This document shows positions 8,612-16,711 of a stretch of 64,000 nucleotides of DNA, piece by piece (position 1 is the stretch's first letter; every line of letters starts with the position of its first letter). The translations under genes and the position numbers were made by a program. The notes under the pieces were generated by a model. That model was not told the DNA's origin. It was given only the letters and a program-made list of their open reading frames with translations, and searched no databases. Origin of the DNA: JAITWN01 sp050486285 (GTDB lineage Bacteria; Pseudomonadota; Gammaproteobacteria; SZUA-140); contig JBJHCZ010000016.1 of assembly GCA_050486285.1 (NCBI GenBank), forward strand, positions 6,548 through 70,547. The letters are read 5' to 3'.

Positions 8612-9673
8612 TCAGAGATCGCGGTACAAGCGGCCGGGGTTCAGGAGGCGCGCGGGATCGAAGGCCTCCTTGAGCCGCCGGTGCAGGGCCATCAGCCCCT
8701 CCGGCAGGGGCTGGAAGACATCGATCGCGGCGCGATCGCCGCGATACAGCGTCGCATGACCTCCAGCCGCGGCGGCGGCCGCGCGAATGTCGGCCGCCGG
8801 TTCGTCACTCAGCAACCAGCGCAGCGCCCCGCCCCATTCATGGAACCACTTGCCGGACAACGGCAAGGCCGGCGCAGTCGCCGCGACCGACACCCGCCAC
8901 AGCGGACGCTCGCCGGCAAAGAAGCCGTGGCGGTGCTCGCGGACCCGGCGCCACCATTCGTTCGCCTGCGGTTGTTCCTCGCCGCCGATGCGCTTGCGCG
9001 CCGCGCGCAGGCCGTCTTCCGCGCCGGACAGGCGCACGTGCAGGTTCTCGCCGTCGTGACAGCTCGCCGACAACGGCAGCGGCAGGCCGCCCCATTCGCG
9101 CAGGCGCTCGAGCGCCTCGTCGGCATCGCATTCGAAGACCAGCGTCTGCTCGGCCTCCGGCGCCGGCAACACCTTCAGCGAGACCTCGAGTAAAACCCCG
9201 AGCGTGCCGAGACTGCCGGCCATCAGTCGCGAGACGTCGTAGCCGGCGACGTTCTTCATGACCTCGCCGCCGAACGCCAGCAGCTCGCCCCGACCGTTGA
9301 TCAGGCGGCAGCCGAGCATGAAGTCGCGCGCGGCGCCGGCATGGGGACGGCGCGGGCCGGACAGGTTGCAGGCGATCGTGCCGCCGAGCGTCGCGCCGTC
9401 GCCGTAGTGCGGCGGTTCGAAGCCGAGGATCTGGCGCTCGGCGGCGAGCGCCGCCTCGATCTCCCCGAGCGGCGTGCCGGCGCGCGCGGTGATCACGAGC
9501 TCGGTCGGCGCGTAATGGACGATGCCGCGATGCCCGCCGACCGCAAGCGCCTCGCCGGCGACCTCATGCCCCAGAAAAGGCTTGCTGCCGCCGCCGCGGA
9601 TCGCGAGCGCGCGGCCGTCGCGCGCCGCGCCGCAGACGGCCTCCTGCAATTCCGCGCCGAGATCCCGGGACAT
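8612..9673 (-). CDS. glcE: Glycolate oxidase FAD-binding subunit GlcE
   Basis: GlcE is the smaller flavoprotein-like subunit of the glycolate oxidase complex, which oxidises glycolate to glyoxylate. It has an FAD_binding_4 domain with the pyrophosphate loop AIRGGGSKPFLG near residue 25 and GTIACNLSGPRRP further on, and a C-terminal segment with PARLLNPGRLY. The start MSRDLGAE was chosen because it follows the glcD stop by 1 nt; a longer reading would invade glcD. The 353 residues match E. coli GlcE (about 350). It sits between glcD and glcF. Confidence 0.94.
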   Translation of the reverse strand: MSRDLGAELQEAVCGAARDGRALAIRGGGSKPFLGHEVAGEALAVGGHRGIVHYAPTELVITARAGTPLGEIEAALAAERQILGFEPPHYGDGATLGGTIACNLSGPRRPHAGAARDFMLGCRLINGRGELLAFGGEVMKNVAGYDVSRLMAGSLGTLGVLLEVSLKVLPAPEAEQTLVFECDADEALERLREWGGLPLPLSASCHDGENLHVRLSGAEDGLRAARKRIGGEEQPQANEWWRRVREHRHGFFAGERPLWRVSVAATAPALPLSGKWFHEWGGALRWLLSDEPAADIRAAAAAAGGHATLYRGDRAAIDVFQPLPEGLMALHRRLKEAFDPARLLNPGRLYRDL

Positions 9674-9674
9674 C

Positions 9675-11171
9675 TCAGAATCGATCGAGTTCGGGGAACG
9701 GCAGGCGGCCGCGATGTACATGCATCGCGCCGAACTCGGCGCAGCGCGCCAGCGTCGGCACCGCCTTGCCGGGGTTCAGCAGGCCGTCGGCATCGAAGGC
9801 GTGCTTGATCGCGTGGAACTGCGCCAGTTCGCCTGCCCCGAACTGCGCGCACATCTGGTCGATCTTCTCGACGCCGACGCCATGCTCGCCGGTGATCGTG
9901 CCGCCGGCGGCGACGCACAGCTCGAGGATGCGGCCGCCGAAGGCCTCGGTGCGCTCGAGCTCGCCGGGCCGGTTGGCATCGTAGAGGATCAGCGGGTGCA
10001 GGTTGCCGTCGCCGGCGTGAAAGACATTCGCGACCGGCAGACCGTATTCGCGCGACAGGTCCGCGATCGCGCGCAGCACCCCGGGCAGCTGCTTGCGCGG
10101 GATCGTGCCGTCCATGCAGTAGTAGTCCGGCGCAAGGCGGCCGACGGCCGGAAACGCGGCCTTGCGCCCCTTCCAGAACAGCAGGCGCTCGGCCTCGTCG
10201 CGCGCCGTGCGCACCTCGGTCGCGCCGCTGCGCTTGAGGAGATCGCGCACCTTCAGGATATGCGTCGACACCTCCTCGTTGGCGCCGTCGAGCTCGCACA
10301 GCAGGATCGCCTCGGCATCGACCGGATAGCCGGCATGGACGAAGTCCTCGGCCGCGCGAATCGCGAGCCGGTCCATCATCTCGAGGCCGCCGGGGACGAT
10401 CCCGGCGGCGATGATCGCGCCGACCGCCTCGCCGGCCTTCTCGACCGCATCGAAGGCCGCCAGCACGACCTGCGCGCGCTCGGGCCTCGGCAGCAGCTTG
10501 ACCGTGACCTCGACGATGACGCCGAGCATGCCCTCCGATCCGGTCATCAGCGCCAGCAGGTCGTAGCCCGGCGCGTCGAGGCCGCTGCCGCCGATCGTCA
10601 GCAGCTCGCCATCGATCGTGACGATGCGCAAGCAGCGGATGTTGTGGACGGTCAGGCCGTACTTCAGGCAGTGCACGCCGCCGGCGTTCTCGGCGACGTT
10701 GCCGCCGATCGTGCAGGCGATCTGCGACGACGGATCGGGCGCGTAATAGAGGCCGAACGGCGCCGCGGCCTCGGAGATCGCGAGATTGCGCACGCCGGGC
10801 TGCACCCGGGCGATGCGCTCGGCGGGATCGAGCTCGAGGATCTTCGTGAAACGGGCGAGGCTCAGCAGCACGCCCTGTTCGTGCGGCAGCGCGCCACCGG
10901 ACAGGCCGGTGCCGGCGCCGCGCGCGACGACCGGCACGCCGAGTTCGCGGCACAGGCACAGGATCGCCTGCACCTGTTCGACGGTGTCCGGCAAGACCGC
11001 GACCAGCGGCAGGCGCCGGTAGGCCGACAGGCCGTCGCACTCATAGGGACGCAGCGCCTCCTCACCGTGCAGCACCTGCGCCGGCGGCACCAATGCCCGG
11101 AGCCGCGCCACGAGGCGATCGCGATCGACGGCCTGCCGTCGCGGCAGTGATGTGGCTGGGATCGTATTCAT
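9675..11171 (-). CDS. glcD: Glycolate oxidase FAD-linked subunit GlcD
   Basis: GlcD is the catalytic flavoprotein of glycolate oxidase. The FAD-binding loop is ARGAGTGLSGGALPH, followed by IGGNVAENAGG. The C-terminal FAD-oxidase domain holds HAGDGNLHP and TGEHGVGVEK, typical of the GlcD/D-lactate dehydrogenase family. The start MNTIPAT gives 498 residues, one less than E. coli GlcD; an upstream in-frame start would add an Arg-rich tail without family support. With glcE and glcF it forms a complete glc operon. No malate synthase or glcC regulator is in the window. Confidence 0.95.
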   Translation of the reverse strand: MNTIPATSLPRRQAVDRDRLVARLRALVPPAQVLHGEEALRPYECDGLSAYRRLPLVAVLPDTVEQVQAILCLCRELGVPVVARGAGTGLSGGALPHEQGVLLSLARFTKILELDPAERIARVQPGVRNLAISEAAAPFGLYYAPDPSSQIACTIGGNVAENAGGVHCLKYGLTVHNIRCLRIVTIDGELLTIGGSGLDAPGYDLLALMTGSEGMLGVIVEVTVKLLPRPERAQVVLAAFDAVEKAGEAVGAIIAAGIVPGGLEMMDRLAIRAAEDFVHAGYPVDAEAILLCELDGANEEVSTHILKVRDLLKRSGATEVRTARDEAERLLFWKGRKAAFPAVGRLAPDYYCMDGTIPRKQLPGVLRAIADLSREYGLPVANVFHAGDGNLHPLILYDANRPGELERTEAFGGRILELCVAAGGTITGEHGVGVEKIDQMCAQFGAGELAQFHAIKHAFDADGLLNPGKAVPTLARCAEFGAMHVHRGRLPFPELDRF

Positions 11172-11255
11172 GCGCTTGCGCACGATTCTAGCGCATCCGG
11201 CCACTAACCGAGTGCCGGCGCAAAAAAAAGGCCGCAGATGAAGACCGCCGCCGAC

Positions 11256-12575
11256 TCAGACCGCCTGCCGGCGATCCGGGCGGGACACGACGCGCTCGGG
11301 CGGAAAACGGAACAGGAACCGGCTGCCCTTGCCGACCGCGCTCTCGATCTGCAAGGTCGCCTGGTGATTGCGCAGCACATGCTTGACGATCGACAGCCCG
11401 AGTCCGGTGCCGCCGAGCGCGCGCGAGCGCCCGGCGTCGACGCGATAGAAGCGCTCGGTCAACCGCGGGATCAGTTCCTGCGGCACGCCGATACCGGTAT
11501 CGCGCACCGAGAAGCAGGCGGCGCCGTCGTCGGCATACCAGCGGATCTCGATGCGGCCGCCGTCCGGCGTGTACTGCACCGCGTTGCGGATCACGTTCGA
11601 GAATGCGCTGTAGAGGTCCTTGCCGACGCCGCGCAGGCATAAGGTCGCGTCGGCATCGAGCGTGATCTCGTGATGAGGCGGCTGGCCGGGATGTTTCAGC
11701 TCCTCGACGAGCCCGGACAGCATCGCCTCGACATTGACCTCGCTCTCCGGCTCCTGCGTCTCGTTCAGTTCGAGGCGCGAGATCTGCAGCAGGTCGTTGA
11801 CGAGGCTGCGCATGCGCTCGGCCTGCTGGCGCATCTGGCCAAGCGCGTTCTCGATCTGCCCGGGCTTGAACTGCCGGCCGGTCAGGTTCTCGAGATATCC
11901 GCTGATCACCGTCAGCGGCGTGCTCAGTTCATGCGAGACGTTGGCGATGAAGTCGCGGCGCATGACCTCGAGCCGGTGCAGGCGCGTGATGTCGCGCGCG
12001 ACCAGCAGCCGCTGGCGATCGCCGTAGGGGACGATGTGGATCTCCATCCTGCGGCCGTCCTCGGTCGGCGAGGCCAGTTCGAGCGGCTCCGAATAATCGC
12101 CGGAGCTCAGTAACTCGATGAAATCCGGGTGGCGGATCAGGTTCTGCACGCGATGACCGATGTCGGCCTTCGCGTCGAGGCCGAGCAGCGACGCGGCCGA
12201 CTGGTTCATCCATTCGATGCGATTGTCCGGCGCGAGTACCAGCGTCGCGTCGGGCAGCGCCTCGGCCGAGGCGCGGTACTGGTCGACGACCTCGCGCAGC
12301 ATCTGCTCGCGCCGCCGGGTCTGGTTCCTGAGCTTGTGGACCTGGTAATAGAGTTCGCCCCAGAGATCGTTACCGTAGTTCGGTGCGGCCTCCTTGCCGC
12401 TGATCAGCCAGCGCGAGAAGCGGTACAACTTCCATACCTGCCAGGCGAGCCAGCCCGCGAAGCCGATCGCAACGAAGACGGATACCCGGTCGAAGACGAG
12501 ACCGGCGAGGAATGCCAACGTCAGGACTGCCGTGAGACGCCAGAACTCCTTCAGCCAGAGCCCTGACAAGATCAC
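11256..12575 (-). CDS. phoR: Phosphate regulon sensor histidine kinase
   Basis: PhoR senses phosphate status through the Pst/PhoU system and phosphorylates PhoB. The 439 residues begin with two membrane segments (about 12-48), then a PAS domain (about 100-195). The HisKA box is FIANVSHELSTPL with His215, and the ATPase has FSNVIRNAVQY, DTGIGVP and GGTGLGLSIVKH. The start is GTG, overlapping the phoB stop as GTGA, so translation is coupled. A run of eight T on the coding strand lies about 27 nt after the stop behind only an imperfect stem. Confidence 0.95.
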   Translation of the reverse strand: MILSGLWLKEFWRLTAVLTLAFLAGLVFDRVSVFVAIGFAGWLAWQVWKLYRFSRWLISGKEAAPNYGNDLWGELYYQVHKLRNQTRRREQMLREVVDQYRASAEALPDATLVLAPDNRIEWMNQSAASLLGLDAKADIGHRVQNLIRHPDFIELLSSGDYSEPLELASPTEDGRRMEIHIVPYGDRQRLLVARDITRLHRLEVMRRDFIANVSHELSTPLTVISGYLENLTGRQFKPGQIENALGQMRQQAERMRSLVNDLLQISRLELNETQEPESEVNVEAMLSGLVEELKHPGQPPHHEITLDADATLCLRGVGKDLYSAFSNVIRNAVQYTPDGGRIEIRWYADDGAACFSVRDTGIGVPQELIPRLTERFYRVDAGRSRALGGTGLGLSIVKHVLRNHQATLQIESAVGKGSRFLFRFPPERVVSRPDRRQAV

Positions 12576-13261
12576 GCCCTGCCGGAGAAACGGTACCCTA
12601 CCGCGCGCACGGTCTGGATGTTGCGGTCGTAGCCGTGCGGCGTCAGCGCCTTGCGCAGGCGGCGGATATGGACGTCGACGGTGCGTTCCTCGACATAGAC
12701 GTTGGCGCCCCAGACGTTGTTCAGCAGTTGCTCGCGGCTGTAGACGCGCTCGGGATTGGACATGAAGAAGTGCAGCAAGCGGAATTCGGTCGGCCCCATC
12801 GTGACGGACTCGCCGTGGGCGGTGACCTTGTGCGCGATCGGGTCGAGGCAGAGGCCGTCCATCTGCAGGAGGTCGCTGGCCTGCTCGCTCCCCGCGCGCC
12901 GCAACACGGCCTGGATGCGCGCCTTGAGCTCGCGCGTCGAGAACGGCTTGGTGATGTAATCGTCGGCGTCCTGCAGGCCCTTGACCTTGTCGTCCTCCCC
13001 GGACCGCGCGGTCAGCAGGATCACCGGGATGTCGCGGTTCGCGGCGTCGCGTTTGAGTCGCCTCGCCATGTCGATGCCGCTCATGCCGGGCAGCATCCAG
13101 TCGAGCAGGATCAGGTCGGGACGCTGGCTCTTGAGGATCGCCAACCCCTCGCTGGCGTCGGCCGCCTCGAGGATCTCGTAATCATCGTCTCCGAGCGCGA
13201 ACTTGAGCATCTCTCGTACCGGGCCTTCGTCCTCCACCAGCAACAGCTTGGTCACAGTCAT
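12572..13261 (-). CDS. phoB: Phosphate response regulator
   Basis: A 229-residue OmpR/PhoB-type response regulator. The receiver has the acidic pair in LLVEDEGPV, phospho-acceptor Asp54 in LILLDWMLPGMSG, and lysine in YITKPFS. The C-terminal winged helix has the recognition segment EERTVDVHIRRLRKAL. It activates phosphate-starvation genes by binding Pho boxes. A Pho-box-like direct repeat lies 46 nt upstream (13307-13324), which suggests autoregulation of phoBR. Confidence 0.96.
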   Translation of the reverse strand: MTVTKLLLVEDEGPVREMLKFALGDDDYEILEAADASEGLAILKSQRPDLILLDWMLPGMSGIDMARRLKRDAANRDIPVILLTARSGEDDKVKGLQDADDYITKPFSTRELKARIQAVLRRAGSEQASDLLQMDGLCLDPIAHKVTAHGESVTMGPTEFRLLHFFMSNPERVYSREQLLNNVWGANVYVEERTVDVHIRRLRKALTPHGYDRNIQTVRAVGYRFSGRA

Positions 13262-13306
13262 GGGTCACCCTGACATAAGCAGACGACCGTAGCCTAAGGC
13301 CCCATT

Positions 13307-13324
13307 GTTACACAATTATTACAG
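13307..13324 (-). promoter_or_regulatory. Putative Pho box upstream of phoB
   Basis: On the minus strand the sequence is CTGTAATAATTGTGTAAC. The two 7-nt half-sites, CTGTAAT and GTGTAAC, are separated by 4 nt, giving the 11-nt period of the CTGTCAT-N4-CTGTCAT consensus. The first matches 6 of 7 and the second 4 of 7. It points towards phoB, 46 nt upstream of its ATG, and autoregulation of phoB is well known in other gammaproteobacteria. The evidence is the pattern match only. Confidence 0.5.
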
Positions 13325-13336
13325 GGAAAAGGGACG

Positions 13337-14296
13337 CTACCCTTTTCCGCAATCCGCGCGCAGGACGTCGATCAGTTCGCGCAGGTCGGCCGGCATCGGC
13401 GCGGTCCACGCGCGCGGCTCGCCGTCGACGGGATGGATCAGCGACAACCGCCCGGCATGCAGTGCCTGGCGTTTGAACCCGCGCAGCGCCGCCTCGAGTC
13501 CCGCACCGCAGTCCGGCGGGATGCGCAGGCGGCCGCCATAGACCGGATCACCGACCAGCGGGTAGCGGATATGCGCCATGTGCACGCGGATCTGGTGGGT
13601 GCGCCCGGTCTCGAGGCTGACGCGGATCCAGGTATGGGCGCGGAAGCGCTCGACGACGCGATAACGGGTGGCCGCCGGCCGCCCCGACTCGCGCACCGCC
13701 ATGCGCGTGCGCTGGGTCGGATGACGGCCGACCGGTTCGCGGACCTCGCCGCCGGCGGTCATGACGCCGCACACCACCGCTTCGTAGTCGCGCCCCATCG
13801 CGCGCGCCTGTAACTGCTCGACCAGCGACTTGTGCGCCGCCAGCGTGCGCGCGACGACCAGCAGTCCGCTGGTGTCCTTGTCGAGGCGATGGACGATGCC
13901 GGCGCGCGGGATGCCTTCGAGTTCGGGATAGCGATGCAAGAGGCCGTTGACCAACGTGCCGTCGCGATTGCCGGCGCCCGGATGGACGACGACGCCGGGC
14001 GGCTTGTCGATGACGATCAGCGCATCGTCCTCATGGACGATTACCAGCGGCAGCCGCTCGGCGCCCCAGCCGGTCTCCGGCTCGGCGCGCGCGATCAACT
14101 CGACCATCTCGCCGCCGCGCACGCGGTCGCGCGACCGCGGCCCGGCGCCGTCGACGGTGATCAGGCCGTCACGCAACCACTGCTGCAGACGCGCGCGCGA
14201 CCAGGCCGGAAACAGCGTCGCGAGCGCGCGATCGAGGCGCATGCCGGACATCTCCCCGGGTATTCGCGCGGTGATCCGCGACTCCGTCCCGCTCAT
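13337..14296 (-). CDS. rluD: 23S rRNA pseudouridine synthase RluD
   Basis: RluD makes pseudouridines in helix 69 of 23S rRNA (1911/1915/1917 in E. coli). The 319 residues comprise an S4 RNA-binding domain (about 17-75) and a RluA-type catalytic domain. The catalytic aspartate is Asp139 in HRLDKDTSG, and LETGRTHQIRVH and PLVGDPVYGG are also present. The start MSGTESRI was preferred; upstream in-frame codons give an unlike-family Arg-rich extension. It is divergent from the bamD-like genes, the usual rluD/bamD arrangement in gammaproteobacteria. Confidence 0.95.
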   Translation of the reverse strand: MSGTESRITARIPGEMSGMRLDRALATLFPAWSRARLQQWLRDGLITVDGAGPRSRDRVRGGEMVELIARAEPETGWGAERLPLVIVHEDDALIVIDKPPGVVVHPGAGNRDGTLVNGLLHRYPELEGIPRAGIVHRLDKDTSGLLVVARTLAAHKSLVEQLQARAMGRDYEAVVCGVMTAGGEVREPVGRHPTQRTRMAVRESGRPAATRYRVVERFRAHTWIRVSLETGRTHQIRVHMAHIRYPLVGDPVYGGRLRIPPDCGAGLEAALRGFKRQALHAGRLSLIHPVDGEPRAWTAPMPADLRELIDVLRADCGKG

Positions 14297-14353
14297 CGGC
14301 GCACTCCGGGAATTTCCTTTTCTTTCAGCGGTCCGTCGGACCATAATAGCGGG

Positions 14354-15511
14354 ATGTCCACGGCCTCCATTCTACCCGATCGCCTCGCCTCCGGACTTCG
14401 CATCGCATCGCTGTCGCTGCTCGCCGTCGTGTTCGCCGCCTGCGCCACGGTCCCGGCCGACCGCGCCGCGCAGGACGCCGCCTCCCTGTTCGAGGCCGGC
14501 CGGGCGGCGCTCGAGGCCGACGACCACCCGAAGGCGATCGCGTCGTTCCAGAGGCTCGAGGCGCTGTACCCGGACGATCGCCGGACGCCGCGCGGACGCA
14601 TGGAAATGGTGTTCGCGTACTACCAGGCCGGCGATCCGGCCTCCGCGATCGCCGCCGCCGGCCGTTTCATCCGCGACTATCCGGATCACCCGAATCTCGA
14701 TTACGTCCATTACCTGCGCGGGCTCGCGCGCTTCGACCAGGCGCAGCGCGACCTCGCCGCGCTGAAAGGCACGGCCGGTACCCGGCCGCCGACCGTCGAC
14801 CTCGCGATGCAGTATTTCGGCGAATTGATCGGGCGCTATCCGCAGAGCCGCTACAGCGCCGATGCCCGCAACCGGGTCGCGCACCTGCGCCAGCAGCTCG
14901 CGCGCCACGAACTGGAGGCCGCGAAGCTGCACATGAATCGCGGCGAATACACCAGCGCCGGCCTGCGCGCGCGCTCGGTCGTCGAGCATTACCCCGACAG
15001 CGGGCTCGCGACCGAGGCGGCGACGGTCGTCAACATGGCGAACCGGATGCTGAATCTCGAGGGCGCCGCGCGCGATCCCGGCGGGGAGCTGCCCGCCGTC
15101 CCCGGCGTGAGGGTCCAGGCCGCGCCTGCGCCCGCGGCGCCGCTGGTGACGGCCCCGGTGGCCGTCCCGCGCGCATCGCTTGACGGCGGACCGCGCGGCG
15201 AGGACTGGATCCGCCGCCAGGACGGCGAGGCGTGGACGATACAGCTGTTCGGCACGGCCAATGAGCAGTCCCTGCTCGACTTCGTCGCCCGCCACCGGCT
15301 CACCGAGGCGGCGTGGTTCGGCGCCACGCGGAACGACGAGCCGTGGTATACGCTGATCTACGGCGTCTATGAAGACGTCGATGCGGCGCGCAGCGCGGCG
15401 GAGCGCCTGCCGCGCGCGGTACTCGGCGAACGCCCGTGGATCCGCAAGTATTCCGGCATCCAGGCCGTCCTGGAACTGGAAGGTCTCGACGAACGCGGCG
15501 AGCCGCGCTGA
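14354..15511 (+). CDS. BamD-like TPR lipoprotein fused to a C-terminal SPOR domain
   Basis: A 385-residue predicted outer-membrane lipoprotein. A signal peptide ends in VFAAC (Cys30 as lipidation site). Residues about 40-230 form BamD-like TPRs: SLFEAGRAALEADDHPKAI, DYPDHPNLDYVHYLRGLARF, and the LARHELEAAKLHMNRGEY helix pair. After a Pro/Ala-rich linker (about 235-275), residues about 290-365 form a SPOR domain (WTIQLFGTANEQSLLDFVAR, PWYTLIYGVYEDVDAARSA). SPOR domains bind denuded septal peptidoglycan. The gene lies 59 bp upstream of a canonical bamD and looks like a duplicate with an added module. A septal link to outer-membrane assembly is my inference. Confidence 0.9.
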   Translation: MSTASILPDRLASGLRIASLSLLAVVFAACATVPADRAAQDAASLFEAGRAALEADDHPKAIASFQRLEALYPDDRRTPRGRMEMVFAYYQAGDPASAIAAAGRFIRDYPDHPNLDYVHYLRGLARFDQAQRDLAALKGTAGTRPPTVDLAMQYFGELIGRYPQSRYSADARNRVAHLRQQLARHELEAAKLHMNRGEYTSAGLRARSVVEHYPDSGLATEAATVVNMANRMLNLEGAARDPGGELPAVPGVRVQAAPAPAAPLVTAPVAVPRASLDGGPRGEDWIRRQDGEAWTIQLFGTANEQSLLDFVARHRLTEAAWFGATRNDEPWYTLIYGVYEDVDAARSAAERLPRAVLGERPWIRKYSGIQAVLELEGLDERGEPR

Positions 15512-15514
15512 CGA

Positions 15515-15545
15515 TTGGCCGGGGCGCGCCTCCGGCGGTTATAAT
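15515..15545 (+). promoter_or_regulatory. Candidate sigma-70 promoter for bamD
   Basis: TTGGCC at 15515-15520 and a perfect TATAAT at 15540-15545 are separated by 19 bp, a little longer than ideal. The -10 lies 25 nt upstream of the bamD ATG. It could let bamD be expressed independently of the BamD-SPOR gene just upstream. Confidence 0.45.
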
Positions 15546-15570
15546 GCCCTATTTGCGCCCGAACGAATCC

Positions 15571-16365
15571 ATGTCACGCACCCTGATCATCGTTGCCCTG
15601 TTCACGCTGTTGCTGCTCGGCGGTTGCGCCTCGAAGAAGTCGCAGGTCGATCTCAACGATCCCGACGCCCTGTACGATCGCGGCAAGGCCTCGCTGGACG
15701 GCGGCTATTATGAAACGGCGATCCGTCACTACCAGGAGCTGTCGACGCGCTTCCCGTTCGGCGACCAGGCCCAGCAGGCCCAGCTCGATACCGCCTATGC
15801 CTATTACCGGCTGAACCAGCCGGAGTCGGCGATCGCGACCGCCGAGCAGTTCATCAAGACCTACCCGCGCCATCCGAACGTCGACTACGCCTACTATATT
15901 CGCGGCCTCGCGAATTTCGGCCAGACCCGCGGCGCGCTCGACGACTGGCTGCGCGCGGACGCCGCGCGCCGCGATCCGCGCTCGGCGCTCGATTCCTTCC
16001 GTTATTTCTCGGAGCTGGTGACGCGCTACCCGGACAGCCGCTACGCGGCGGACGCGGTGCAGCGCATGGTGCATCTGCGCCATTATCTGGCGCGACACGA
16101 AATGCATGTCGCGGACTACTATCTGCGGCGGGGGGCCTGGGTCGCGGCGGCGAACCGCGCGCGCCACGTCATCGAGACCTACCCGGGCACGCCGGCCGTC
16201 GAGGAGGCGCTGGCGCTGATGGCCCGCGCCTATGAAAGTCTCGGCCTCGACGACCTTGCCGCGACCGCGCGGCGCGTGCTCGAGACCAACTACCCCGGCA
16301 GCCGCGCCGACGCCGGCGACGCGGACGACATCCTCAGCCTGCTGCCGCGCCTGCCGGACGCCTGA
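15571..16365 (+). CDS. bamD: Outer-membrane assembly lipoprotein BamD
   Basis: BamD is the essential TPR lipoprotein of the BAM complex that inserts beta-barrel proteins. The 264-residue product has a clean lipobox LLLLGGC (Cys19). TPR-rich BamD sequence follows: YDRGKASLDGGYYETAI, PRHPNVDYAYYIRGLANF and LARHEMHVADYYLRRGAW. Length and motifs match the family (E. coli 245). It is immediately downstream of a second BamD-like gene and convergent with glnB, 7 bp away. Confidence 0.95.
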   Translation: MSRTLIIVALFTLLLLGGCASKKSQVDLNDPDALYDRGKASLDGGYYETAIRHYQELSTRFPFGDQAQQAQLDTAYAYYRLNQPESAIATAEQFIKTYPRHPNVDYAYYIRGLANFGQTRGALDDWLRADAARRDPRSALDSFRYFSELVTRYPDSRYAADAVQRMVHLRHYLARHEMHVADYYLRRGAWVAAANRARHVIETYPGTPAVEEALALMARAYESLGLDDLAATARRVLETNYPGSRADAGDADDILSLLPRLPDA

Positions 16366-16372
16366 GCGCGAC

Positions 16373-16711
16373 CTACAGGGCCTGGGCGTCTTCCTCGCCG
16401 GTGCGGATGCGCACGACCTTCTGCACGTCGCTGACGAACACCTTGCCGTCGCCGATGTTGCCGGTGCGCGCGGCCTTCACGATCGCCTCGATGCAGACAT
16501 CGACCTGGTCGTCGGCGACGACGACGTCGAGCTTGACCTTCGGCAGGAAATCGACGACATACTCGGCGCCGCGATAGAGCTCGGTATGCCCCTTCTGGCG
16601 CCCGAAGCCCTTGACCTCGGTGACCGTCATGCCGGTGATGCCGACCTCGGACAGCGCCTCGCGCACCTCGTCCAGCTTGAACGGCTTGATGACTGCCTCG
16701 ACTCGCTTCAT
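16373..16711 (-). CDS. glnB: Nitrogen regulatory protein P-II
   Basis: A 112-residue trimeric P-II signal protein that integrates 2-oxoglutarate, ATP/ADP and glutamine signals and controls GlnE and NtrB. Tyr51 of the T-loop (YRGAEYVVDFLPK) is the conserved uridylylation site. The C-terminal GDGKVFVSDVQKVVRIRTGE is the P-II signature. Its ATG overlaps the nadE stop (ATGA), so it is co-translated with the glutamine-dependent NAD synthetase, an arrangement seen in other bacteria. GlnB and GlnK cannot be separated by sequence alone; no amtB is adjacent, so GlnB is preferred. Confidence 0.95.
   Translation of the reverse strand: MKRVEAVIKPFKLDEVREALSEVGITGMTVTEVKGFGRQKGHTELYRGAEYVVDFLPKVKLDVVVADDQVDVCIEAIVKAARTGNIGDGKVFVSDVQKVVRIRTGEEDAQAL

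Noticed and set aside
11222..11229. Run of eight A/T after phoR as a terminator
   Set aside because: The T-run on the coding strand is good, but the stem before it pairs poorly, so I did not list it as a terminator.
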